DNA from: Acanthaster planci
Lineage: Eukaryota; Echinodermata; Asteroidea; Valvatida; Acanthasteridae
Length of the DNA stretch: 16,281 nt
NCBI RefSeq assembly: GCF_001949145.1
Contig: NW_019091473.1
Location: 217,440-233,720 of the forward strand
Direction: 5' to 3'
Shown here: piece by piece, positions 1-9,223 of the stretch
Layout of the letters: every line of letters starts with the position of its first letter
How positions within the stretch are numbered: the first letter of the stretch is position 1
Notes under the pieces: model-generated
What the model saw: only the letters and a program-made list of their open reading frames with translations
Told to the model about the DNA's origin: nothing
The model's database searches: none
Made by a program: the position numbers and the translations under genes

Positions 1-131
1 AATGAACAAAATTATTGCCAGGCACGATTGTATCATCGACCAGTCATCCAATCCGATGTTGTATCAGTATGATTGTCGGATGTTTGCTATTAAATGGCTG
101 CCAAAGAGAAAAGGGAAAGAAGTTTATACAG

Positions 132-287
132 GAACAGTGTTCAGGACCATTTGGACGTGGAATAATAAGATTTGCTTTGATAAACAAGATTGAGCAGAGT
201 TGCCAAGGAGCAAGTGGAGGGAGTGACCCTGTAATCTATATACTGTGCCGTGAGGAATCTGGCGAGGATTGGATCAGAATTCACAAG
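132..287 (+). CDS. possible internal exon, unknown protein
   Basis: A reading frame open from the start of the window through position 320 becomes protein-like in this stretch, with residues such as FGRGIIRFALINK and YILCREESGEDWIRIHK. It meets a consensus splice donor (CACAAG then GTAAAG, junction 287/288) exactly between codons. That combination suggests a coding exon continuing to the right. The left boundary is unsure: AG at 130-131 would give a phase 0 exon of 52 residues, but the bases before it are purine-rich, so the acceptor may lie further left (for example AG at 20-21). A second frame is also open up to about 193 and also looks protein-like, which lowers confidence. I recognise no family and find no obvious partner exon downstream. 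Confidence 0.25.
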
Positions 288-320
288 GTAAAGTTTTGCT
301 CACACTCTTGCATAGAGTAA

Positions 321-3300
321 TCAGTATGTTGTGTCATAGTGTCGAGTTGAGTGTAGTCGCAGTGCGTGATTCAAAAATGTGTCTCTTCAGTAGAAATACG
401 GTTAGAAAATTGACGCATCCATAAGTAAAATGAATTTGACTTAGCTTATGTTGGGATGTAAAGATCACAAAATGCTCGATGTTAGCTGCAAAATAATTTT
501 TCATCTCAACATTTCATAATGATGAACGTGTTTTCAGTAACCAGCAGCCGGTATTCTTATCTTTTAATGTGCTCCAATTCCTTTTTATTTAGCGATTTTT
601 TAAAGATATTAGTATAAGCAATTATGTCTCATTGTGAAAGCGTACATGTAATGAATGGTCTTGGTGATGGATATAAAATGTCTCCTGTGTTTATAGACAT
701 CCAAGATGGCTACACTATGCTGCATAAACGGTGCTTGAATTGTCATGCTGGTCTTGAGGGGTTCCACTGACTGCGTATTGCGAAAACTATTACATTCTGG
801 ATAGGAAAATTGGAAATCAGACCCAAAACTGAATTTTGATTAATTACATGTACATGTATATCTTACCTTATGGCCTGTGGTCCTTTTGGCACAATTTCAT
901 CTCTTGAAAAATTACAACATTGCTTGTACTTGTTGCCTTTGGTATTATACTAAAAACTGCTGTTTCGGAAAACAAAACTGCTATCTTTGTAACTGTGACA
1001 TCTTTGCCCCAATAGTCTCACCCCAACAGATGGGTTCATGACCAACTTCAGACCGAGTAATATGCACCGTGCAAGTACATGAAAACATGGTTGCTGTTAA
1101 ATTTATAAAATTGGGTTCTTCCGCTATAGTGCTCAAGACTTGCAGTGCTATGCTCAAGACCTTTCTTGCTTCTGTGTCAAGACATGCACGCATTGGATGG
1201 CTTGATAGGGCCTTCGTATACATGTACAATGATATTCAATGTGTCGGGTGAAAGGAAAGGACACCAGGAAATCGTTGCATTTTATTGCAATCACATGTGG
1301 TTTTTTTCGAATTCTTTTGGGCGTTTCTAAGTGACATGACCTTGTAAATTATGTTGCTGGTCACACGTTCATTTTTGGCAAAGCAAAATCGGTTTTGTAC
1401 TTGGGTTTAATTTTAATGTATTCTTTTCATGACTTGTGTATTGTTTGTTGCGTATAACAATCATGTATAGAGTGGATGCCAAAATTAATTCTATTCGAAG
1501 TACACAATAAAGGAGTAATATGAATTCGACCACGCTTAGCCGGACACTATGCCCAGACGCAACAAATCTGGCACTGCACTGCGAAGCAAAAAAAGTAACG
1601 TTGGATACATGCACACGAAAGAATATAACGATGAGATCAAAGCAGGAGGTATTAAAATCATATTGCAGTAAATTGTTGATTTCTTGAAAAACGAGTTCAA
1701 TGATCGACGGTGGACAGATCAACGTACAAAGCTGAAATTAATCTGTATGTGAAAAAATGTAAAATACAGTTTAAAACCTGAAATTGTTAAACTTTTAAAT
1801 CAATAGTACAATTTTAATATTTGGGACCTTTTTCGAAGTTGCATGTATTTTATCGTTTAGAAATGCAATAATTCTGTACATTTAAATTCTGTATAAAATT
1901 GTTTTGGGGAAGTTTATTGCTTTTAATTTTAATTTAAACCTTAAAAACCTCTTCAAAGATTTTTTTACTTTCTTAATCTGTAAAATCAAACACCTTTATT
2001 AACAACACTAAAGATATTTTAGTACACGTGTAGTGAAATTAGAAACAAGAGTAGTTTGTATTCTAGTGAACAGACAAAATCGTTGTAAATTTGAAATAAA
2101 AAATTGCATAAATTTTCGCAAATTATTTTTAAAATAATGTAATTTGAAATCATAAAAACAGACTGAGATGTTATAATTATTAGTTTGAAGAAAAAAATAC
2201 ATTTGTGTCTTTTGAAAGCCGTCGAAAAGAAAACACATTGGCAGAACAAAATGGTGTTTTTCGTCAACTCGATGTACGCTACATTTTAAATTAAGGTCAG
2301 GCATAGGATGGATTTTTTTACAATGCACTTGTCTAGGGATACAGCGAAGTTAAGTGACTGATTACAACAAAATACGTCTCTATAGTTGTGGCAGCGCGTT
2401 TTTCTCCCGTTTCAGCCATGTCCACTTTCCTGTGGTCCTCGAACTTATCTGTATCTTTCATGTCAGATTATATACCAACGGAGTTTGCAAGTTTAAATGT
2501 CTAAAATGTGCGAACTCAGAGTTCAGAATCGCCAAACCAACCATTAGCACACAGAATTTTTCTCGACGAGAGGTTACTGAATTCTTGCGAGCTATTCCTT
2601 TACGTAGCAAGGGCAGCCAACTCTGAGGAACCCAAGTGCCGTCATTTGAAGAAACAATTCTCGGCTTTTTCTGAGTTGTTTTTTTTTCTGGACAAGTGCA
2701 ATCCTATAGCTGTAAGGCTAAAACACTAACAATGAAGCCTATGAACTGACAATCTATTTTTTTTCCATTTCATTCATGACGGGTTGTTGGTGTATTGCAT
2801 ACACTGTCGTACGTACACATTGCACTATTTATAGCCTGGCTAAGTCAATGATATAATTATTTATAGCATTACGTTCGAAAAGTTCTGTACCACAGTCACC
2901 CGGAGTTCACTATCAGCGCAATATTTTAAACCATTTTTAATGTTTAAAGGCAAATACAGAAAAGCAAATTAATTGTTGGAAATATAATAGTCCTTCAAAA
3001 TTTGGTCGGAAAGGAAGTCTAAATTTTTAGAACTACGAACAACCCAGCTCTAACAAATTACACATCTTCTCGATCACCCATGCATTTCACCTTAACGAAC
3101 CTAAGGCTCTAGGTTATATCTTTGTCATTTGAACGTGCTAAGACGCGTTTACACCTCCAAGGCTGTGCCTTTTCATTTGGTACCTCTAATGACTCAAGGA
3201 TACAGAATATCCAATCATTGAAGGATCACGCTCCTATCACTTCCCATGAAAATCGGTGCAAGGCAAATCATGCATTGTTAACGCAAAGAAAGTAAAAGAA

Positions 3301-3600
3301 ACGATAGCTTAGAACGAGGAAAGTGTTTCATCCTACTGAATGCATATTGTGTTAATAGCGAGTTAAACAAAGGCTACATCTTTAAAGGTAACCAAAGGTT
3401 GTACTTTATACTTAAAAACTTGAATCTGGTCATGAGGATACGAGAAGTTTGTTTTGCTTCATTATAATTCAAAGTACTGTATGGTATAACAATGCGAAAC
3501 AAGCATACAACGCTGCACAGTGTTTTAAAAACGTGGTAAAATAAAAAAAATCATGACGTTGACTTGGATCAAATATGCAAACGGATGGTAATTGCTAGAC
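321..3600. other. gene-poor AT-rich stretch, nothing supported
   Basis: I see no convincing exon, RNA gene or mobile element here. The few ORFs of 60-117 codons overlap on opposite strands, have AT-driven compositions rich in F, I, K, L and Y, and lack paired splice sites. The one ordered feature is a self-complementary ACATGTACATGT word at 846-857. If the exon at 132-287 is real, part of this stretch may be its intron. Confidence 0.5.
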
Positions 3601-3617
3601 ACACTGCGTGATTGCAG

Positions 3618-3810
3618 CCGATTGGTCCAATCTAGTGTGTGAACATTTTAAAGTTAAAAAGTGGGCGCGGGTGGCAGTCATTCAGGGCCAAAACAAGTCG
3701 CTATTCCTCCTCTATCCGGCTTATGAATGGTGCAGAGATATAGAGTTCTATTCTGATTGGACGCTGGTTTATTTATGATTATTTATATTGGCGTATAAAC
3801 CTCACCAATA
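3618..3810. promoter_or_regulatory. CCAAT-box cluster with TATA-like and GC-rich words
   Basis: Five CCAAT or ATTGG words lie within about 190 bases. Two form the palindrome GATTGGTCCAATC at 3620-3632; ATTGG occurs at 3756-3760 and 3787-3791, and CCAAT at 3805-3809. A GC-rich block, GTGGGCGCGGGTGG, lies at 3661-3674 and TATAAA at 3794-3799. CCAAT boxes bind the NF-Y complex in animals, and such spacing is typical of proximal promoters. No coding exon or transcript start is recognisable on either side, so this may be a lone enhancer, an unannotated promoter or chance. Confidence 0.2.
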
Positions 3811-4145
3811 ATTGATTTGATGTGACATCTGGCATAATAGCTCTCAACCAGTCACAACGTGTGGAATAAATAATTAGCAGTTAAGGCTTACCATTTCGAC
3901 AAAATACGACGTCCGCAATAGAATTATGCGTGTACACATCACATTTGAAACCTGTAGAGGTTTCCCTAGGTCACTTCGTTACATCGCGCTGTCAATTTTT
4001 CATTTACGTATATGTGACGTATTGTTTTAAGTGCATTTAATGTGTTATTTGTATTAACTATGTATTTTATCATTTAACAGATTCACAGAGACACTATTTG
4101 GGAGAATTGGCAGAGAAATTTGCAACCAACAGAAAGCAGCACTGA

Positions 4146-4361
4146 AGAGGGGTTGAGTTTCACCATCACAAAACGGTATACTTTACATCAGTGAAGGAGC
4201 TCCTGCAGTACAAAGCACGTAGCCGTGGAGATAGAACACCCCCTGTAGTCACCTATAGCCTCAAACTGAAACCACTCCAGGAAATCATAAGCAGGCTCAA
4301 CCCCATACTACAAGAAGACGATGAATTAAGACAGATCGAAGGGGAACAGACAATTCCCTAA
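4146..4361 (+). pseudogene. Penelope-like polyprotein fragment, connector before the endonuclease
   Basis: This frame opens after a TGA at 4143-4145 and runs 71 codons to a TAA at 4359-4361. Its second half reads RTPPVVTYSLKLKPLQEI followed by SRLNPILQEDDELRQI. This corresponds to the family's conserved stretch just downstream of the reverse transcriptase, usually a P-hydrophobic-VTY start and later an IL..D..L.. motif. The usual next block (F..PP..AFRR) is missing or scrambled at about 4335-4355, where the frame is lost. It continues in another frame from 4354, which indicates a small deletion or frameshift. Confidence 0.7.
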
Positions 4362-4686
4362 TCTCCGCGCCCATCTCGTCAAGAGCAGCCTCACTCCCCC
4401 TGCCAACAATGGAACATCCCTGCGCAGAATCTCAAGATGCCAGCTTTGTTGCCACATAAACACCAGCACTCATATAACTGGCCCCAACAATGCCACCTTT
4501 GTTATCAAGGGATCACACGCCTGCAACTCATCCAATGTGGTGTTTGTTAAAAGTTGTCAACAATGCCCCAGAGCTCTGTACATGGGTCAAACTGGTCAGT
4601 CACCACGGCAACGGATCAATGGCCACAAATTTGACATTCGACACCAGGATGTAGAAAGCCAGAATGTCCGTCCTGGAAAAATATGA
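4354..4686 (+). pseudogene. Penelope-like GIY-YIG endonuclease domain remnant
   Basis: This frame is open for 110 codons from 4354 to a TGA at 4684-4686. It begins FPNLRAHLVKSSL, has a CxxC pair (RCQLC, about residues 33-37), then IKGSHACNSSNVVFVKSC, and ends in CPRALYMGQTGQ followed by RQRINGHKFDI. In Penelope-like elements the endonuclease carries Y-I-G, then E-T-G, a catalytic Arg and a conserved His. Here the YIG is YMG and the usual Glu after it is Gln, while the TG, Arg and His positions remain. The domain normally nicks target DNA for integration; this copy lacks the upstream polymerase and is almost certainly inactive. It has few ATG codons, so a start-based ORF search misses it. Confidence 0.8.
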
Positions 4687-5214
4687 TTTTTACGCGTTTA
4701 ATGTGGAGCATACATTAAAACAGCATTTTGTTTAATTACAAAACACCCAAAGTATAAACTCTCATCTTGAGACTCGCACACGGTTGAGCCTTGTAGGATG
4801 GCTTAATTTTGTCACGTTTGAATTGATACTACGAAGTTTATACACCAGTACCGTAATGGGTTTAAATGAATGATTGACGGATGTACGTGCCAGTGCAGTG
4901 CACGCACTTTCACAGGTGAACGTGTGTATGCATCTACTTGGTTTCTTGGTTCTTGCTTGGGTGTAAACAACATTAATTAAGTAACAAAACTCTATACTAG
5001 ATACGCAAACTTTGTATTCGTCTATAAGTCTTGTTTTACAAATACAAACTAAAAGTAAAACAAAATGTTGCCAAAAATTAAATTACAAACGTTACAACCG
5101 TACTGAAAAATTAAATGCATAAATATGAAGACAAAAGAAACTAAACAACATGTATAAATCATGACATTTGAAAACTAAGATATCATAGCAATGATTATAA
5201 AGTAAAAGGTAATA
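4687..5214. other. AT-rich noncoding stretch
   Basis: I see no gene or repeat here beyond general AT-richness. It separates the Penelope-like remnant from the first short inverted-repeat element and may include the untranslated tail of the retroelement. Confidence 0.4.
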
Positions 5215-5490
5215 ATTACCGCTAATGGGTCATTAGGGAGACATTCCCATACGAACGTGCACAAATGTTTTCCAACTTTCAATATTCCCTAGACTGATCA
5301 GAACGAAACTCTGTATGTTTTCATTTTAGGCCCTAATCTATCATCTCTCAAAATCTGGACAATAAAATTCGGCCTCCTTCTGGTAGTTTGAAAATAGTGT
5401 GACACTGAAATGTCCCCCTAAAAGCCACTATCTCCCTAATGCTGAAAAATTTACCACAAAATGTCTCCCAAATGACCTATTTGTAAATAT
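5215..5490 (+). mobile_element. short nonautonomous DNA element (MITE-like), copy A
   Basis: This 276-bp segment recurs at 11095-11383 in the same orientation, starting at the same base (ATTACCGCTAATGGGTCATT) and ending at the same place (TTGTAAATAT). Its ends are imperfect inverted repeats: GGTCATTAGGGAGACATT at 5228-5245 matches the reverse complement of 5460-5477 with one mismatch, and weaker complementarity extends to the borders. The GGGAGACATT or AATGTCTCCC word also recurs internally. Two copies with sharp shared borders, inverted ends and no coding capacity fit a miniature inverted-repeat transposable element. A target-site duplication of 2-3 bases (TA or TTA) is possible but cannot be fixed. 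Confidence 0.7.
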
Positions 5491-6539
5491 AGACCAATGT
5501 ATAACATGAGGGTATTGCACAAATAAGCACCTGAAAGTACGACTGTCGAGGATTTTGCTTTTGTTTTTTTTTGTATCTGGCAGGTTGTTGTATTTTTCTA
5601 TATACGGTTGTCACTATTTCTCGGTGTTTTATTATGGGGTAATATTTTTGATTGTTTAACTCTTACGTCTTATTCGTGTCTATTATGTGTTTAAAGTAGT
5701 GTCATTGTTCATTTCTCATAGGTACTTTAAATCTATTTAATGAGTCCCACGCGCATAAGACTAAAATAGGCACACAAGAATGCCAACAAAAGACGAAATA
5801 GATACCCGGCTATGCAGTGGCCACCTACGAATGACTACAATTAAGGATTGGATAACGAAAACGGGCCCAAATAAAGACGGCACGGATGCCCATGCCATTA
5901 CAGGTTTCATTTATTTATTTATACACGTTTCAATTTGGAACAAAATATTCAACACAATAGGACGTTTATCCATGGAAGGCTGCCTAGTTTTCATTTACCA
6001 TTTTAACAGATTTGAGACCTCTCTACACTTACATTGTTTAGGCAGAATGGAGGCACGAGGATAAAATGTAAAACATGTGCCAAATGGATGATCTCTCAAT
6101 ATTTTAGCACGAAAAGCAATATTAACCTTTTCTTTTGTAGGTTAAATAAAAGATTTACCAAGGAGCTATTACTGCGTGTTACAATAATTTAAAGCATGCT
6201 AGTTGAAATTGTTGGCATAAAATTTTCAAATTGAAGTGAAAGGGATTATCAGTCTCAGATATATACACAAAGAATTCCACGTAAAAACCATAGCGAATCA
6301 TTGGCATGTTATTTAAAAAAAATCAATCAGCAATTGTTTGTTTTATTATTTTTTGTTTGTCATGGCGATTGTCTGTTGTGTTTGTAGGGAATTAAAATTG
6401 GCTGTTACAAAACTGGCAAGAACGAAAGTGTACAGTGTTATTATGAACGTATTAAAGATAGAATAAAAATGCCAAGCTATAGGGTCAAACAAACGATCGA
6501 ATGAACGAAAATAGGGCTGCCCGGTCAGATTAATTTGTT
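5491..6539. other. AT-rich noncoding stretch
   Basis: This stretch holds one 94-codon ORF (5780-6064) with no recognisable domain and no splice sites that would extend it, so I do not call it. The rest is AT-rich with short homopolymer runs. I found no RNA gene or repeat. Confidence 0.4.
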
Positions 6540-6960
6540 TATGTCTAAATTTATTATTATGTTATTTCCTTCTCTCTATGTCTAAATTTATTTGTTTCTT
6601 TCTTAATAATATTCTTTATTTTATAATTTCTTTTACTTTTTCTTTCTATGTTTAAATTTTTAGTTTCTTTATTTTAGTTGAAGTATGAAACAATACAAAC
6701 AGGTATTAAACAACGCAGCAGGGCCAAGAATTCCAAAGTACAACCACAAACAAACAAAACAGAAAACATTTCAAACAAAACAGAAAACATTTCAAACAAA
6801 ACAGAATTTAATTAAATTCGAAGTTTGAAAAAAAAAAATTTTAAACCACAACCATTTTATTACAAACAAAACATAAGTGAATGAAATAAGAAGTTTAAAA
6901 ACTTATAAAGAGAAAACCAAACCAAAAACAAAGAAAGGAAAAAAACGAAGTAAAAAAGGA
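6540..6960. repeat. T-rich to A-rich low-complexity block with a 21-bp tandem repeat
   Basis: Bases 6540-6680 are strongly T-rich and carry three irregular copies of ATGTCTAAATTT or a near variant (from 6541, 6579 and 6648). From about 6690 to 6960 the same strand becomes A-rich. Inside the A-rich half a 21-bp unit, CAAACAAAACAGAAAACATTT, is repeated at 6751-6771 and 6772-6792, with a 14-base partial copy at 6793-6806. The two full copies are identical, so that duplication is recent or maintained. The block lies 3' of the minus-strand gene candidate and includes a minus-strand AATAAA at 6861-6856. Confidence 0.6.
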
Positions 6961-7081
6961 GAAACTGTGTGAAAACAGCCCTGAAGAAAACCCCTAGTCA
7001 TGTAAAATAAATTGTTTTAGCACTTCTAATTTTTTTGGTTGTTGTAATTCAAAACACAAAAATGTCGAAAGGTCCGGCGGT

Positions 7082-7174
7082 CTATAAACGTATCGTAAAG
7101 TCTTCATTCTGCTCTACTTCATGTAGGCCTACCCAGGTATCAATGCACTCTTCAAGTCTGTTGTCACAGAGCTC
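7082..7174 (-). CDS. candidate last exon of the minus-strand gene
   Basis: A protein-like frame reads ELCDNRLEECIDTWVGLHE and continues to a TAG at 7084-7082. It is in the same frame as exon 3 but separated from it by a TAA at 7192-7190. Removing an intron from 7351 to 7175 would skip that stop and join phase 0 to phase 0. A branch-point-like TACTAAAT lies about 20 bases before the acceptor, but the acceptor itself would be GAG, a rare choice. Alternatives are that the true end is the TAA at 7190, that an exon starts at 7235 after AATACAG, or that the locus has a nonsense lesion. The acidic, Leu-rich sequence looks helical. Confidence 0.35.
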   Translation of the reverse strand, partial: ELCDNRLEECIDTWVGLHEVEQNEDFTIRL

Positions 7175-7877
7175 CTCCAACATGTCAATTTAGTACCAAT
7201 CTAACAACGTTTCTCTAACCTCCAGAATGCAATTATGCTGTATTTGTGACGGGTGGTCGATCTCACCCCCCCCCCCACATCTGCTTTCGACAAATCCCCT
7301 GAACATTGCATTGATACACATTGCTACGTGTATGTACGTTAAAATGATCACCTCCGTGTAGAGGTCATCATTGGCTGGGGCGACGGGAACGGGGGCCTGG
7401 TTAGGTAGAGGGGCGACTGGTGGCTCTTGCGCGGGGGCCATGGCTGGGCTTGCCAGGGCGAAGGGTGGAGACGGCGGCATCGCCGGAGCCGGGCTGTCCG
7501 GTAATGGGCTGACTGCCGGGCTTGGAGTGGGAGCCGGGACGACGGGTAGAGACGGCAGCAGAAATACATCGTCTGCGTATAAAAGGAAACGACACAAATC
7601 TGTTTCACTCAAGTTTTCCAATACATCGCTCGCGTTACGCAGACAGTAACAGAGACGAATAAATACACGTACGTGTACATAAAAAGAAACTTACCGTCAT
7701 CGGACGGGGTCAGATCGATGACTTCCGCCTCTTCTTCGAAACCTTGGACATGATAAGCAGCATCTGCGTGTTACAAGAAAAGAAAGAAGCCATAAACATA
7801 CGGAAGGAACATAGGTAGCCGTTAATTTCTAACAGACTATGAGATTGTGACACTGATAATGAACGTTATTTACCCAT
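7082..7877 (-). CDS. spliced gene candidate: small SUMO-interacting-type, Pro/Ala-rich protein
   Basis: The minus-strand model has four coding pieces: 7877-7874 (ATGG), 7763-7695, 7572-7352 and, tentatively, 7174-7082. Together they make 387 bases, or 128 residues. Intron 1 (7873-7764) and intron 2 (7694-7573) have GTAAAT/GTAAGT donors and pyrimidine-rich TACGCAG/CACGCAG acceptors, and both are phase 1, so the frame holds across both joins. The start codon has a purine at -3 and G at +4, with a TAG upstream in the same frame. The protein begins MDAAYHVQ, then an acidic EEEAEVIDLTPSDDDD segment, then about 55 residues rich in Pro and Ala. VIDLT flanked by acidic residues is the classic SUMO-interacting motif; a nuclear role is inferred from that alone. 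I know no homologue. A minus-strand AATAAA lies about 220 bases past the last stop. Confidence 0.5.
7352..7572 (-). CDS. exon 3 of the minus-strand gene: Pro/Ala-rich linker
   Basis: The exon starts after a textbook acceptor (TTCCTTTTATACGCAG) and reads DVFLLPSLPVVPAPTPSP, continuing Pro/Ala-rich to PVAPANDDLYTE. Its GC content is far higher than the surroundings. The proposed donor is GAG then GTGATC at 7351, which is weaker than the donors of introns 1 and 2. The frame stays open past it to a TAA at 7190, so the intron is not proven. The low-complexity proline tract suggests a disordered linker. An 11-C run at 7266-7276 just downstream could hide an indel in the assembly. Confidence 0.55.
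7695..7763 (-). CDS. exon 2 of the minus-strand gene: SUMO-interacting-type motif
   Basis: This 69-base exon is bounded by CACGCAG before 7763 and by GTAAGT after 7695, both close to consensus. Reading 2 + 66 + 1 bases gives AAYHVQGFEEEAEVIDLTPSDD, and the last base joins the next exon to make a further Asp. The hydrophobic VIDL core with Glu before it and Ser/Asp after it is the standard SUMO-binding arrangement. The other two frames contain stops or lose phase with exon 3, which supports this reading. Confidence 0.6.
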
Positions 7878-7990
7878 TTCCCAACTGGCAGGATGCACGG
7901 GCTATGCGTGAGGTGCTGTGCGGGCGGGGGAACAACCTGCCCCCACATAGGGTCCTCGTCAGCCACGGCGGCACGTACGGTCCTTTTGTT
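7878..7990 (-). promoter_or_regulatory. GC-rich 5' UTR or promoter of the minus-strand gene
   Basis: Directly upstream of the proposed split ATG lies a GC-rich island of about 110 bases in AT-rich surroundings. It holds an Sp1-type GC box (GGGCGGGG on the plus strand, 7922-7929) about 45 bases from the start codon. No TATA box is clear, which would fit a GC-box promoter. The block is open in more than one frame, including a short plus-strand frame at 7859-7993, so it could instead be coding in a model I could not assemble. Confidence 0.3.
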
Positions 7991-8101
7991 TAGGGATTAT
8001 CGCTTCCTATTTCCTAATTACTTCTGGACCGCCCTGTAGGCCAGTCGGTATTTTTCCATGACGCCACACCTTCGACTCATCCACAATTTTTTATCATAAG
8101 C

Positions 8102-8372
8102 AAGGTCAAATTGTGCAAAAACATTTTTACCCCGTGCTATACCTTATTCCTATTTTATCCCATACACCAGGATCAACCTGTGCAAGACTTTCTGACCTTA
8201 TGCTTACCACTTACCAAAGGTCAACCTGTGCCAGAATTTTTCACCCTACACCTCATTCCTATTCATATCAATATCATATTATTATTAAAGTTATGCGTAT
8301 TAATGCCACCATCTCCAAAGGTCAAATTGTGCTATATTTCAAGGTCAAAGTGTGCTCAACTGACCCGCCCCA
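8102..8372 (+). repeat. decayed tandem repeat with AAGGTCA cores
   Basis: The phrase AAGGTCAA-nn-TGTGC, or a one-base variant, recurs from 8102, 8169, 8217, 8318 and 8341. Between copies the sequence is loosely similar: a stretch like TTTTTACCC or TTTTTCACCC is followed by CTTATTCCTATT or CTCATTCCTATT. This suggests a degenerate tandem repeat with units of roughly 50-65 bases. AAGGTCA is also the extended half-site bound by monomeric nuclear receptors, and 8339-8347 reads TCAAGGTCA, but no function is implied by sequence alone. Confidence 0.5.
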
Positions 8373-9223
8373 CTACTTTCGATAATGCTGATCCCTGTTA
8401 AAAACTCAACAAATAGCCTGAATAATGATATATGGAATACCAGACAGGTAGGATAAGCCGACAAACACAACCAATCATAACTTAGGGGTTGTTTTGACAA
8501 TTTTCATATACCACTAATTACAAGGCTTTTTCAGGGACCCAACTTGAAATAATTCAAATTATACTCTTCAATTATAAGTTGCCAAACGTGGTTATCTTTG
8601 AACACTTCGTCTCGGTTATTTCAAGTCTTTCTCTTCGATAATTTACCAACAATTTACAAATTATTACCTTCAACTCTTTACCAATCACTTGGTCTTATTT
8701 ACAATTTACAAGTGTGAGGGTTGTTCTTGATCTGCCCTTGACAACGACCATATCCAGCAACCAATTTTAGTGGACTTTAAGGCCTTACTTAAACCATTAC
8801 AAGTAATCAGCTGCGCGTGATATTATATGATACTGTTCTAGAGAAGGACACCAGAGGTTCACCAATCCGGGTTTGTCACCATTGGTTCATGTAATTTGCG
8901 GTCCATTGAGTAAATTTTTCTTTGAACAACCCCCCCCACCGACAAATTCTTAGGTGCGCGTAAATTTCGGTTTGAAGACGTGACAGCACTTAAAAGCAAA
9001 AGCTAAACGCTGTGCCGGCTATCACTTTCTAGACTACGAACACACTAATGGGACAAGATTCAAACATGGAAGAAAAGCTGATGGATTTCCATAAAACAGA
9101 TTATAGAACACATCGAAACGATTTTTTAAAAACTGTCCCCACAACAACTGCCAGTCTAATGATATTATGATTAAGAAGCCCTGCCAATTCAAGTCATTTG
9201 CGGTTTTACAGAGAACATAATAA
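8373..9223. other. noncoding stretch up to the assembly gap
   Basis: I see no gene, RNA or clear repeat here. An 8-C run occurs at 8930-8937. The sequence just before the gap (9195-9223) shows no copy of the repeat that borders the gap on its other side. Confidence 0.4.

Larger units (their letters stand above)
4146..4686 (+). mobile_element. degenerate Penelope-like retroelement, 3' (endonuclease) end
   Basis: Two reading frames together match the region between the reverse transcriptase and the C-terminus of Penelope-like elements: a PPVVTYSLKLKPLQEI block, a FPNLRAHLVKSSL block, a Cys-rich linker (RCQLC, then ACNSSNVVF) and a GIY-YIG endonuclease core (CQQCPRALYMGQTGQ). The order is the one known from this family. 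No reverse transcriptase motifs are visible upstream of 4146, so the copy is 5' truncated, as is usual after target-primed reverse transcription. It also has one frameshift and no coding sequence beyond 4686. It is an inactive copy in an otherwise noncoding region. The exact termini and any target-site duplication could not be seen. Confidence 0.8.

Noticed and set aside
2354-2729. Overlapping plus-strand ORFs of 90 and 73 codons
   Set aside because: There is no domain, no splice context and two competing frames.
7371-7649. Plus-strand Gly/Ala-rich 92-codon ORF
   Set aside because: It is the antisense shadow of the GC-rich Pro/Ala exon, and it crosses the exon-intron junction of the minus-strand model.
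7859-7993. Plus-strand 44-codon frame with an HGGTYGPF ending and a good acceptor-like AACTGGCAG before 7897
   Set aside because: It overlaps the proposed 5' region of the better supported minus-strand gene, has no partner exon and no recognised homologue. It remains an alternative reading of the GC-rich block.
7991-8003. TAGGGATTATCGC shared with the right arm of the fold-back element (14284-14296)
   Set aside because: The match is only 13 bases with no similarity on either side, so it is probably coincidence.
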